A DNA stretch of 64,000 nt from Rhodocyclaceae bacterium. Its GTDB lineage: Bacteria; Pseudomonadota; Gammaproteobacteria; Burkholderiales; Rhodocyclaceae. Position 1 is the first letter of the stretch. Every line of letters starts with the position of its first letter. This document shows positions 27,706 through 35,748 of this stretch, one piece after another. The stretch lies in assembly GCA_023383815.1 (NCBI GenBank), contig JAHDYG010000002.1:186001-250000 (forward strand), read 5' to 3'. A model generated the notes under the pieces. It was given only the letters and a program-made list of their open reading frames with translations. It was not told where the DNA came from and did not search any database. The translations under genes were made by a program, and so were the position numbers.

Positions 27706-28689
27706 TCAGGCGGACTGCAGGGGGCCGAACCGCGCCCCGGCCAGTTCGCTATAACGCTCGCAGCGCTCGAAGTATTCGCGGGTGCTCTTGGGCATCGTCA
27801 CCCGGGCGCGGGTGATGTAGCTTACCAACTCCTTGCCCTGGACGATGAGCTGCTTGCCGTCGGAGGCGAGTTGCATGAGTTCGGGCGTCAGCGGGTGCGT
27901 AAGACGTGGGGCGAAGGCGGCGAGATGCTCGGCCGAGACCACGAAATCGGCCCAGATGTCGAAGATCTGCGGGTCCGTGCGGAGCGTTTCGCACTTCACC
28001 TTGGCGGCTTCGGAAAAATGCCGGACGTCCTTTTCGATGCCACGAAACTGCGGGGTGCCCGAGAAGGTCGCAATCATCACCGCGGCAATCCGGTCGATGT
28101 CGCGCAGGGTCTGCGCGATCTTGATGTAGCGGCTCTCGTAGAACGCTTCGATCGGGATCGAGAATGCGCGGAAAGGTTCGCCCCACAGTTCGTCTATCCC
28201 CTCCTCGCCGCTGATGTGATAGACCATCCGCCCGAGGTTAAGCGACTCCTTCAGGCACTGACCGCATTCGCGCATGAGCGTGCTGTCCTGCTGCACGTCC
28301 ACGCCCTCTTCCTGCAGATCGACGAGCTTGGTGAAGATGTCGGTGGCCCGATTGAACAGCGCGCCTGCGAGCATTGCACCCTTGACGCGGCGCCTTTCCG
28401 GGTCGGCCTCGTTGTCGAAGGCCGCGCGAGCCTCCTTGAGGCGCTTGCCGGGGATGTTGATGCCATGCTCGACGTGATTGAAGAGCCTCCGCGTGAGCGC
28501 TTCGATCAGGCGGCGCTTGGCCTTCAGGGTGTCCTCCGGGGCCTCGTACACCTTGATCCAGTAGCCGTCGTAGTAGATGCGCTTGACGCCGTCGAAATCC
28601 TGCGTCGTTCCGTTCTCAGGTGCAGCGGCTGCGGTCCCGGGGGGGGGGGTGCGCGTTTCGGTGCTCCGGGGCGGGGTCTGGCTATTCAT
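27706..28689 (-). CDS. Conserved hypothetical protein with homopolymer tract near its start
   Basis: A 327-residue soluble, mostly helical protein that I do not recognise by function. The first 30 residues are low complexity (Thr, Pro, Ala). The conserved-looking part starts at F-D-G-V-K-R-I-Y-Y-D-G-Y-W-I-K-V-Y and runs to the end. A C-G-Q-C motif lies near residue 144. Codons 14-17 are written by 11 consecutive C bases on the coding strand, so a slip of one base would shift the frame and stop the protein early. The next in-frame Met is about 105 codons in. The gene is 7 bases downstream of the DUF2062 gene. Confidence 0.75.
   Translation of the reverse strand: MNSQTPPRSTETRTPPPGTAAAAPENGTTQDFDGVKRIYYDGYWIKVYEAPEDTLKAKRRLIEALTRRLFNHVEHGINIPGKRLKEARAAFDNEADPERRRVKGAMLAGALFNRATDIFTKLVDLQEEGVDVQQDSTLMRECGQCLKESLNLGRMVYHISGEEGIDELWGEPFRAFSIPIEAFYESRYIKIAQTLRDIDRIAAVMIATFSGTPQFRGIEKDVRHFSEAAKVKCETLRTDPQIFDIWADFVVSAEHLAAFAPRLTHPLTPELMQLASDGKQLIVQGKELVSYITRARVTMPKSTREYFERCERYSELAGARFGPLQSA
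28639..28649. repeat. 11-bp poly-G/poly-C tract inside a coding region
   Basis: Eleven consecutive G bases on the plus strand fall in codons 14-17 of the leftward gene ending at 27706, encoding Thr-Pro-Pro-Pro. It is the longest homopolymer I noticed in the window. Such tracts near a start codon are typical contingency sites, where slipped-strand replication switches a gene on and off, but a sequencing error in length is equally possible. Confidence 0.85.
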
Positions 28690-28696
28690 GACAGGA

Positions 28697-29254
28697 TCAG
28701 GAAAGGTCCGTGGCGCGACGTCCGGACAGCCGGTGGTTGCGCTGGCGGCGACGCTTGAGCACCACGCGTGCGCGCCATGCGAGCAGGACGCCGAAGTAGC
28801 TGACGGTCGCTGCGGTCACGGCCATGATGAACATGCCCAGGATCAGCGGGCCGCCGATCCCGGTCAGCCACTGCAGGGATTCCGTGAGCCAGTGCAGGGT
28901 TGTCGAGACGTGGCCATCCTGGACCGCAGGGCCAGGTCCGCCCGACGCGGGCAGGACGCGACTGCCAAGCCGGTACGCAAAGATGTAGATCGGCCCGTAG
29001 GTGAAGGGATTGCTGACGAGTGTCGCGACCGCGGCGATCCAGAGGTTCGCCCGCAGCGCGAGCGCAACGATCGCCGCTGCGGGAATCTGCGCCACCGGAA
29101 CCATGAGTCCGAAAAACGCGCCGATCGCCACGCCCCGTGCGACCGAGTTGCGGTTGACGTGCCACAGGAGAGGATCGTGGATGCGCGGACCGAGCCAGCG
29201 CAACAGCCGGTTCTGTTTGATGCTCTCGCGAGTGGGTAGGTAGCGCTGGATCAT
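28697..29254 (-). CDS. DUF2062 membrane protein
   Basis: A 185-residue membrane protein with the DUF2062 pattern: an N-terminal amphipathic R-W-L-G-P-R-I-H-D-P-x-L-W-H-x-N-R segment, then S-V-A-R-G-V-A-I-G-A-F-F-G, N-P-F-T-Y-G-P-I-Y and two C-terminal helices. Family members are found widely in proteobacteria and have no settled function. I chose the Met before I-Q-R-Y-L-P; a start seven codons upstream (29275) is also possible. It lies 7 bases before the homopolymer gene and probably shares its transcript. Confidence 0.82.
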   Translation of the reverse strand: MIQRYLPTRESIKQNRLLRWLGPRIHDPLLWHVNRNSVARGVAIGAFFGLMVPVAQIPAAAIVALALRANLWIAAVATLVSNPFTYGPIYIFAYRLGSRVLPASGGPGPAVQDGHVSTTLHWLTESLQWLTGIGGPLILGMFIMAVTAATVSYFGVLLAWRARVVLKRRRQRNHRLSGRRATDLS

Positions 29255-29372
29255 CGCATCGCCTGAGGAGGGCACACATTCTAAACCGGAATGCGTCCGG
29301 GCGAAGCGTGGCCCTGAGGGGTCCGTGCGAATATGAGACAGCGCTTGCGGGCGCCTGTTCGGCTGCAGCCCC

Positions 29373-29825
29373 TCAGGCGAGTTCGTGGGGAATCACGGCG
29401 CGCAGGACGGTCTGCATCCGTCCTTCACGAACCCGGTTCGTGAACCACCACAGCGCGCCCTTGCGGATCGTCCAGTCGCATTCGGAGCCGGACAGCAGCA
29501 GTGACGCGAGACGCCCGAGTGCAGGTTGATGGCCGACGATCAGGCACGCACCTCCGGCATCCGGCCATCCGCAGGCCGCCAGCAGGTCCGCGACACCGCG
29601 TTCGGGTGCGAGTTCCGGGACGATCGTAAAGGTGTCTGTGAAGGCGCTGGCCGTCTCGCGCGTGCGCACCGTTGGACTGACGAGCACGCGTAGCCGCTTT
29701 GGCTGGTGTGCCTTGATCCATCCGGCCATCATGCGTGCTTGTCGATGCCCACGTTCGGTGAGCGGTCGGGCATCGTCGGGTGCGCCATCCACGGCTTCGG
29801 CGTGGCGCCACAGGAGCAGATCCAT
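29373..29825 (-). CDS. sixA: Phosphohistidine phosphatase SixA
   Basis: A 150-residue histidine phosphatase. The catalytic L-W-R-H-A-E-A motif is at the N-terminus (His9 region), and S-P-T-V-R-T-R-E-T-A and V-G-H-Q-P-A-L-G supply the second Arg and His. In E. coli SixA removes phosphate from a phosphotransferase-system protein or ArcB. It follows the CYTH/CHAD gene by 71 bases on the same strand, a common pairing. Met at 29837 (M-D-R-K-M-D) is a nearby alternative start. The stop is followed by about 118 bases without a gene before the DUF2062 start. Confidence 0.9.
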   Translation of the reverse strand: MDLLLWRHAEAVDGAPDDARPLTERGHRQARMMAGWIKAHQPKRLRVLVSPTVRTRETASAFTDTFTIVPELAPERGVADLLAACGWPDAGGACLIVGHQPALGRLASLLLSGSECDWTIRKGALWWFTNRVREGRMQTVLRAVIPHELA

Positions 29826-29896
29826 CTTGCGGTCCATTTGATGGGAATCCGGGAAGGATCGGGGTTCCGTGTTGCACGAAGATGTCGGGGCCGTGT

Positions 29897-31414
29897 TCAG
29901 GCTCTCCATGGGGAGCGTCCTGCGAGGAGTGGCGTCAGCGCCTTCAGCGCGCGCTTGCCAAGTCGTGCGGACCGGGCTGAATGCCAGCCGCAGACGAAAG
30001 CCGCTGCGGCGCACAGTTGTGGGTCCTCGCCAGCCCATCTTCCCAGGCGCTGACATGCAACGTCCAGGTCGTTCACGAAGCCGAGATCATTCTGGATCCG
30101 GGTCAGCGCTTTGGTCCGTTTTCCGCTGTCCCGCAGCAGCGGCGCGAGAAAATCGATTGCGTACCGCAGTTGTTTGAGTGCGACGCGCAGCTCGTGCAGG
30201 TGCTCCGGCGTTGCGCCGTGAGCCGCGTCGTGGCGTTCGCGCACGCGGCGGCGCAAACGCTCGATGCGCCGGTTGGCAAGCCTGCGCAGTGCCATGTTGG
30301 GCTTCGACCGTGCAGGCGTCTGCCCCGAGACAGGATCGGGAAGTGCGTGGACCGCCGCCATGAAGCCGGTCAGCAGACGCCCCTGCTCGGCAGCATCGAG
30401 ATCGGCGACGGAGCGGCTGCGGGTCTGGTCACGCTCGGCACGTGCGATTTCCTGCATCCGGGAAAGCGCCTCGGCCTGCAGATCGTCGATGCTGGTGACC
30501 GGCGCAAGGATTTCCTCGCACAGCACGTCGAGGTCCCTCGCATCGCCGAACCGGTTGGCGTTTCTGCGCAGACGCTCGGCCCAGTCATTGGCGAACTCGG
30601 CTGGGAGTGCCGGGCGGAAGATGCGCAGGAGCGAGCGCAGGCGACGCTGCGAGACGCGCAACTGATGGATGAACTCGGGGTTTTCGCTGCCTGCAGCGTG
30701 CGCAGCGTTGAACTGCCATTGCCGCACGCACGAATGGGCGAGCGTCCGGAAGGCTTCGACCGGAGTCATCGTGGCATCGATCGCCGAGCGCTCTGCGCGC
30801 ATCGGCTCCGGTTCCTGATCCAGGAAAAGCGCGTAGCCGCGTTCGGCCTTGCTGGCGTCGGATGGAAGCAGCGGAAGATCCGCAGTCAGACGGCAGGCGA
30901 GCAGCAGCAGGTCGAGCGGGGCGCCCTGTTCGAGCTCCAGCTCCAGTTCGCAGATTGGCTCGGCACGGCCCTGGCAGCGGATCTCTCCGGTGTCGATCAT
31001 CAACAGGATCGACACGCCGTCCTGTGGGCGATGACGGCGCGTCTCGCGCCGGAAGCGGGTCGAGAAGAGGGGGGTCAGGCCGGCCTGGGCGCGCAGCAGG
31101 CGCTTGCGGATTCGTGGTGCGTCGATCGCCGAAAAATCGAACGACCCACGCCAGGCCTGCTCCCATTCCGGGCGGATGCTCAGTCCTCCGGCCGAGTCGC
31201 TCGCGCACTTGACCGTCTGCAGCAGGCTGCGCCCGCGACGGCGCGTGCGCAATGCGATGCCCAGCTTCTTCAACACCAGATCCGGCGTATCGAAGTAGGT
31301 GTTGTCGAGCGTCGTGACGACCGGCGTGGTGTCTGCGGCGAGTATGGGGTGCCTTCTCAGCGCAGCGAGCGCCGTGCGTGGAAAGCACAGCTTGAGTTCG
31401 ACCTCCTGACCCAT
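29897..31414 (-). CDS. CYTH-CHAD domain protein (inorganic triphosphatase family)
   Basis: A 505-residue two-domain protein. The N-terminal CYTH domain (about 1-210) has the hallmark E-V-E-L-K and the R-T-R and E-L-E-L-E metal-binding motifs of the triphosphate tunnel fold. The C-terminal CHAD domain (about 225-500) is helical with two repeats bearing I-H-Q-L-R-V-S-Q-R-R-L-R and L-H-E-L-R-V-A-L-K-Q-L-R, which bind polyphosphate. E. coli YgiF, with the same layout, is an inorganic triphosphatase. It lies 46 bases downstream of rpoH on the same strand and may be read from the same promoter. Confidence 0.93.
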   Translation of the reverse strand: MGQEVELKLCFPRTALAALRRHPILAADTTPVVTTLDNTYFDTPDLVLKKLGIALRTRRRGRSLLQTVKCASDSAGGLSIRPEWEQAWRGSFDFSAIDAPRIRKRLLRAQAGLTPLFSTRFRRETRRHRPQDGVSILLMIDTGEIRCQGRAEPICELELELEQGAPLDLLLLACRLTADLPLLPSDASKAERGYALFLDQEPEPMRAERSAIDATMTPVEAFRTLAHSCVRQWQFNAAHAAGSENPEFIHQLRVSQRRLRSLLRIFRPALPAEFANDWAERLRRNANRFGDARDLDVLCEEILAPVTSIDDLQAEALSRMQEIARAERDQTRSRSVADLDAAEQGRLLTGFMAAVHALPDPVSGQTPARSKPNMALRRLANRRIERLRRRVRERHDAAHGATPEHLHELRVALKQLRYAIDFLAPLLRDSGKRTKALTRIQNDLGFVNDLDVACQRLGRWAGEDPQLCAAAAFVCGWHSARSARLGKRALKALTPLLAGRSPWRA

Positions 31415-31460
31415 GCGCACCCCTCCCCGGAAGCTGCGATCGCCCTCGCAGGGGCGCCGC

Positions 31461-32309
31461 TCACGCGCTCAACAGGCCCCGCATTCTCTGCATGGCCTTG
31501 GCCTCGATCTGGCGGATCCGCTCTGCCGAAACGCCATATTCGGATGCCAGTTCGTGCAGCGTGGCGCTGTCGCCCTCCGTCAGCCAGCGCCGCTGGACGA
31601 TTGCGCGGCTGCGTTCGTCGAGCTGCGCCAGTGCCGAGCGCAGCCCTTCTTCCTGCAGGCGCGTGTGCTGCATTCGCTCCAGCACCTCGGAAGGTTCGGC
31701 GTGCGGGTCGGACAGCCAGGCGATGGGTGCCGCGTGTTCGTCGTCGTCCTCGCCGCTGCCTTCGAGTGCCACGTCGCGGCCGCTGAGTCGGGTTTCCATC
31801 TCGACCACCTCTTCGGGCTTGACGCCGAGATGGGTCGCAACGGTCTGAACGTCTTCGGGATGAAGCGTCCCGGTGTCCGGGCGCATGCTGCGCAGATTGA
31901 AGAAGAGCTTGCGCTGCGCCTTCGTGGTCGCAATCTTCACGAGCCGCCAGTTGCGGATGATGTACTCGTGGATCTCCGCCTTGATCCAGTGGATGGCGAA
32001 CGACACCAGCCGCACCCCGCGGTCCGGGTCGAAGCGCTTCACGGCCTTCATGAGACCGATGTTGCCTTCCTGGATCAGGTCGGCGTGCGGCAGTCCATAG
32101 CCGAGGTAGCCGCGCGCAATGGCCACGACGAGCCGCAGATGCGCCATGACCATGCGGCGGGCAGCCTCCACGTCGCCGTCGTCGCGAAGGCGTGTTGCGA
32201 GTTCGAACTCTTCCTTCTCGCTCAGAAGCGGGATGCGGTTGACCGTCTGAATGTACTGATCGATGCTGCCGACGGCTGAAGGAACCGGAAGTGACAGAGT
32301 GTGGGTCAT
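31461..32309 (-). CDS. rpoH: Heat-shock RNA polymerase sigma factor RpoH
   Basis: A 282-residue sigma-32. Region 2 has D-L-I-Q-E-G-N-I-G-L-M-K-A-V-K-R-F-D-P and F-A-I-H-W-I-K-A-E-I. The RpoH box Q-R-K-L-F-F-N-L-R, the mark of this sigma class, is present around residue 128-136. Region 4 ends with A-S-E-Y-G-V-S-A-E-R-I-R-Q-I-E. It directs transcription of chaperone and protease genes on heat stress. A perfect CIRCE operator sits 26 bases before the ATG, so HrcA repression is expected in addition to any translational control. Confidence 0.97.
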   Translation of the reverse strand: MTHTLSLPVPSAVGSIDQYIQTVNRIPLLSEKEEFELATRLRDDGDVEAARRMVMAHLRLVVAIARGYLGYGLPHADLIQEGNIGLMKAVKRFDPDRGVRLVSFAIHWIKAEIHEYIIRNWRLVKIATTKAQRKLFFNLRSMRPDTGTLHPEDVQTVATHLGVKPEEVVEMETRLSGRDVALEGSGEDDDEHAAPIAWLSDPHAEPSEVLERMQHTRLQEEGLRSALAQLDERSRAIVQRRWLTEGDSATLHELASEYGVSAERIRQIEAKAMQRMRGLLSA

Positions 32310-32335
32310 GCTGACGAATCCTCCTTGTGCGCATT

Positions 32336-32362
32336 TTAGCACTCGCGGCTTGAGAGTGCTAA
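32336..32362. promoter_or_regulatory. CIRCE operator (HrcA binding site) upstream of rpoH
   Basis: TTAGCACTC, nine bases, then GAGTGCTAA: both arms match the CIRCE consensus at every position. The site is 26 bases upstream of the rpoH start codon, where a bound HrcA would block transcription. Direct HrcA control of rpoH has been predicted for betaproteobacteria by comparative genomics; the sequence here fits that. Confidence 0.95.
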
Positions 32363-32627
32363 GGGAGGCGCGAGTTCCCGGCGGTCCGGGCGGACAGGAG
32401 CCCACCGGGAATGCGCTGGGAGGAGTGGCTTGGTCCTTGGTCCAGGTTGACAGGGATCCCGACCGTGTTGCAAGCATGCAACAAGAATCCCGGAACTGCA
32501 CCGTTTTTAGGTTTCGACGCTTGCGTGGCTGCGAATGGGTTTGCACAATGGCTGCAACTTCTCAATTGAGAGGTAAGTCGGGCCAGCATGCAACGCTGGT
32601 TTCAGCTTCAAACTAGAGGAGAAATTC
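32363..32627. other. Intergenic region between rpoH and the porin gene
   Basis: The 318 bases between the divergent rpoH and porin start codons contain the CIRCE site and no gene. The porin side has GTTGCA-AGCA-TGCAAC (32467-32482), a 6-bp inverted repeat, and the perfect 12-bp palindrome TCTCAATTGAGA (32560-32571). A TTGACA hexamer at 32447-32452 has no convincing -10 at 17 bases. AGAGGAGAAA precedes the porin ATG by a few bases and is a strong ribosome-binding site. Confidence 0.5.
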
Positions 32628-33650
32628 ATGCAGAAGAAACTCATCGCACTGGCTGTTGCCGGTCTGCTTTCCGCGCCGGTCATGGCCCAGTCGAACGTGA
32701 CGATCTCGGGTGTGGTTGACATGGGTATCGCCCATCGCAGCGACAACATCGCTGACGGTGTGAGCAGCAAGACCGCCATCGATTCCGGTATTCAGAGCGG
32801 CAACCGCGTGATCTTCCGCGGCAGCGAAGATCTGGGCAACGGCCTGAAGGCCAACTTCCACCTGGAAATGGGTTACTTCGTCGACAACGGGCAGTCCCGT
32901 GGTGACGGCGTGTGGTCGCGCCAGTCGCACCTGAGCCTGTCGGGCGGCTTCGGCTCCCTGTCGGCCGGTCGTCATTACTCCCCGCAGTTCTCGCTGCTGG
33001 CTGGTGTGGATCCGTTCGGCACCGGTCTGGCCGGCGCTGCCAACAACGTCTACGGAATGGACGTTCGTCTGAGCAACTCGATCATCTACACGACGCCGAG
33101 CATGTCCGGCTTCAAGGTCGCAGCCGTGTACTCGCGTCAGGCCAACGGCATCAACCAGGAAAACCTCGAGAACGCTGGCGACGTGCGCGTCTGGGGCATC
33201 TCCCCGACCTACTCGAACGGCCCGCTGATGGTTGGTTTCAACTACCACCGCCTGAAGGCCAACGTCTCGGGTGCTGATGCCACCAAGGTGTGGGATCTGG
33301 CTGGTACCTACAACTTCGGCGCGGCCAAGCTGGCAGCTGCCTACGGCAACCGCGACAACGGCGCCGACAGCAAGTACTTCCTGCTGGGCGTGACCGTTCC
33401 GGTCGGCCAGGCTGGCAACGTCCTGGCTTCGTATGTTCGTGCCAAGACCGACATCGGCGCAGCGGATGATCCGACCTCGCGCATGATCGCCGTCGGCTAC
33501 ACCCACAATCTGTCCAAGCGCACCAACGTGTATGCTGCCTACGCAACCATCAAGAACAGCGATGGCGGTGCAGCGTCCGTGGGCGATGCGTCGAACGGCG
33601 GTCAGGGCTACCAGAAGGGTCTGAACCTGGGCGTCCGCCACATGTTCTGA
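32628..33650 (+). CDS. Gram-negative general porin
   Basis: A 340-residue outer-membrane protein with a clean signal peptide (residues 1-20, ending V-M-A) and a mature part that starts Q-S-N-V-T-I-S-G-V-V-D-M-G. This is the pattern of trimeric 16-strand porins of the betaproteobacterial OmpC/Omp32 type. The typical G-S-E-D-L-G-N-G-L-K-A and C-terminal G-V-R-H-M-F, with terminal Phe for Bam recognition, are present. Codon use is markedly more biased than in its neighbours (AAC, CTG, GGC), fitting high expression. It has a strong ribosome-binding site and its own terminator. Confidence 0.95.
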   Translation: MQKKLIALAVAGLLSAPVMAQSNVTISGVVDMGIAHRSDNIADGVSSKTAIDSGIQSGNRVIFRGSEDLGNGLKANFHLEMGYFVDNGQSRGDGVWSRQSHLSLSGGFGSLSAGRHYSPQFSLLAGVDPFGTGLAGAANNVYGMDVRLSNSIIYTTPSMSGFKVAAVYSRQANGINQENLENAGDVRVWGISPTYSNGPLMVGFNYHRLKANVSGADATKVWDLAGTYNFGAAKLAAAYGNRDNGADSKYFLLGVTVPVGQAGNVLASYVRAKTDIGAADDPTSRMIAVGYTHNLSKRTNVYAAYATIKNSDGGAASVGDASNGGQGYQKGLNLGVRHMF

Positions 33651-33674
33651 TCCGGACTGCCTCGGCAGATCCAG

Positions 33675-33705
33675 AAAACGGGCGCTTCGGCGCCCGTTTT
33701 TTTTT
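33675..33705 (+). terminator. Rho-independent terminator of the porin gene
   Basis: AAAACGGGCGC, a TTCG tetraloop and GCGCCCGTTTT form an 11-bp perfect stem followed by a run of T bases to 33705. It starts 24 bases after the porin stop. This is the best intrinsic terminator in the window. Confidence 0.95.
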
Positions 33706-33839
33706 GTGGATCGGCGCACCGCCCGGAAGGTAGAATCGGCGCCCAGAGTGCGTCGATTCGGTCGTGCTCGAAGTGGCGACGTCTCATGAACCGAAAAGAC
33801 TCGGATCTGACAGGCGCCGCAGACGATGGAGTGGCAGGG

Positions 33840-34460
33840 ATGCTGAGAGCTTGGAACTGGGGCAGGCGATCCGCGGTGGGAGCTTGGGCCACTGGTGTGC
33901 TTCTTGCTGGCGGATGTGCGACTGTGTATCCCCCGGCTCCGTATCAGGCGGCCGAGACGCAGTACGAGTACCGTATCGGGCCGGGTGATCGCCTGAGCCT
34001 TGTCGTCTGGCAGCATCCCGAACTTTCGATGCTCGTGCCGGTTCGCCCCGACGGGCGCATCAGTGCTCCCCTGGTCGAAGACCTGGAAGCTGTCGGCAAG
34101 GACCCCGCGAGTCTTGCGCGCGAAATCGCGATCCAGCTCGCGCGGCATGTGAGCGATCCGGTCGTGAGCGTGATCGTGACCGACTTCGGCGCGGCGGATG
34201 TCGGCAGGGTACGGGTCACGGGCGAGGTGATCCGCCCGCTCGCCATGCAGTATGTTCGGGGTATGACGCTCGTCGATGCGTTGATCGCAGCTCAGGGCAT
34301 CACAGATCGTGCAGCCGGAAACCGTGCGACGATCCTGCGCACGTCGGAGGGAAACAAGCAGTACAGCATCCGGATCGAGGACCTCGTCAACCGCGGTGAC
34401 GCGTCCGCAAATGTCGAGCTGCGACCTGGTGACATCCTGATGATTCCGCGGCGGCGATAG
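33840..34460 (+). CDS. Wza-type polysaccharide export lipoprotein, exosortase A system-associated
   Basis: A 206-residue outer-membrane export protein. The leader ends in L-L-A-G-G-C, a lipobox. The Poly_export domain follows (Y-E-Y-R-I-G-P-G-D-R-L-S-L-V-V-W-Q-H-P-E-L), then one SLBB domain (V-R-V-T-G-E-V-I-R-P-L-A-M-Q-Y) and a closing L-R-P-G-D-I-L-M-I-P. The single SLBB and small size match the EpsA-like protein of XrtA/PEP-CTERM polysaccharide loci. I chose ATG 33840 (GGAG 9 bases upstream); ATG 33786 would add 18 mostly acidic residues. A TAGAAT at 33731-33736 could be its -10 element. Confidence 0.82.
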   Translation: MLRAWNWGRRSAVGAWATGVLLAGGCATVYPPAPYQAAETQYEYRIGPGDRLSLVVWQHPELSMLVPVRPDGRISAPLVEDLEAVGKDPASLAREIAIQLARHVSDPVVSVIVTDFGAADVGRVRVTGEVIRPLAMQYVRGMTLVDALIAAQGITDRAAGNRATILRTSEGNKQYSIRIEDLVNRGDASANVELRPGDILMIPRRR

Positions 34461-34484
34461 CCGGGCATGACCTGGGCGGGTGTT

Positions 34485-35729
34485 TCAGACGAGCACCTCG
34501 AGCGCCGGTGGATGGCCGAGAAAGCCCTGGGGACTCGCACTCGCGCCGTAGGCGCCGGACTGGAACACGACCACGAGGTCGCCTGGCTGGCCATGTCCCA
34601 GTGGCAGATCGGCAGCGAGAAGGTCGAGCGGGGTGCACAAGGGGCCGACCACTGTTGCCTTGGCGAGCGGTTCCGGAATCATCCGGTTGCCGATGGCAAC
34701 CGGGTAGTTCTTGCGCAGCACCTGACCGAAGTTTCCCGATGCCGCCAGATGATGGTGCAGCCCGCCGTCCGCGACCAGGAAGAGGGTGCCGCGTGATTCT
34801 TTCCGGTCGAGGATGCGGCACACGTAGAGGCCGGCTTCCCCGACCAGGTAGCGCCCCAGTTCGAGTACGAGATGGGCACCGGGCAGCGCGCGCGCGCTGT
34901 GTTCCTGCAGTGCGCCAAGCGTGTCGCGGATCGGGCCGAGGTCGAGGCGCTGCTCGCCGGGAAAATACGGGATGCCGAAGCCGCCTCCGAGGTTCACGCT
35001 TCGGACCGGTGTGGGTGCGTGGGCGGCGAGACGCAGGACAAGTTCGAAACCGAGTCGCTGTGACTGGGCAATCGCTTCGCCATCGAGATTCTGCGATCCG
35101 GCAAAGACATGGAAACCTTCGAAGGCGAGCCCTGCTTCTCCGATCCGCCTGAGCATTGCCGGGGCTTGCTCGGCATCGACTCCGAATGGCTTGGCCCCCC
35201 CTCCCATCTTCATGCCGGAACTCTTCAGCTCGTAGTCCGGGTTCAACCGAAGTGCGACCCGGGCAGCCTGTCCGCAGCGATTCGACGCTTCGGCAAGGAG
35301 ATCGATCTCGCGTGCAGATTCGAGGTTGACGAGGACGCCACTCGCAACCGCCTGTTCCAGCTCCGCGGCGGTCTTGCCGGGGCCGGCGAAACTGATGTCA
35401 GCGCTTGCCATGCCGGCGTCGAGCGCGAGCTTGAGCTCACCGGCAGAGGCGACGTCCAGGCCATCGACCTGTTGCGCGAGTGCGCAGACCAGAGCCGGCA
35501 TCGGGTTGGCCTTCACGGCATAGTGCAACCGGACTGAGGGCGGTAGCGCGGAGCGCAACTCGCTCATGCGCGCGGCGATCACGGCGCGGTCATACGCATA
35601 GAACGGGGTGCGTCCGATCCGTGCGGCGAGGCGTGTCAGCGGAATGCCTCCGACCGTGAGTTCGCCGTCGACGACGGGGAACTGAGGCATCGGAACGTGG
35701 CGGGCAGGGGATCGGACAATCGTGGTCAT
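34485..35729 (-). CDS. PLP-dependent decarboxylase, exosortase A system-associated
   Basis: A 414-residue fold-type III PLP enzyme of the diaminopimelate/ornithine decarboxylase family. The PLP lysine is in H-Y-A-V-K-A-N-P-M-P, followed by G-L-D-V-A-S-A-G-E-L, the phosphate-binding L-G-G-G-F-G-I-P-Y-F and a C-terminal G-P-L-C-T-P-L-D loop with the active-site Cys. Together with the AMP ligase and ACP next door it matches the decarboxylase recognised as exosortase-A-associated. The substrate is unknown; the trio may make an acyl or amino-acyl modification. It starts 19 bases after the ligase stop. Confidence 0.85.
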   Translation of the reverse strand: MTTIVRSPARHVPMPQFPVVDGELTVGGIPLTRLAARIGRTPFYAYDRAVIAARMSELRSALPPSVRLHYAVKANPMPALVCALAQQVDGLDVASAGELKLALDAGMASADISFAGPGKTAAELEQAVASGVLVNLESAREIDLLAEASNRCGQAARVALRLNPDYELKSSGMKMGGGAKPFGVDAEQAPAMLRRIGEAGLAFEGFHVFAGSQNLDGEAIAQSQRLGFELVLRLAAHAPTPVRSVNLGGGFGIPYFPGEQRLDLGPIRDTLGALQEHSARALPGAHLVLELGRYLVGEAGLYVCRILDRKESRGTLFLVADGGLHHHLAASGNFGQVLRKNYPVAIGNRMIPEPLAKATVVGPLCTPLDLLAADLPLGHGQPGDLVVVFQSGAYGASASPQGFLGHPPALEVLV

Positions 35730-35748
35730 CGATGGGGGGCGCCGCAAT

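Noticed and set aside
32447-32469. TTGACA as the -35 box of the porin promoter
   Set aside because: No acceptable -10 hexamer follows at 16-18 bases, so I did not call a promoter there.
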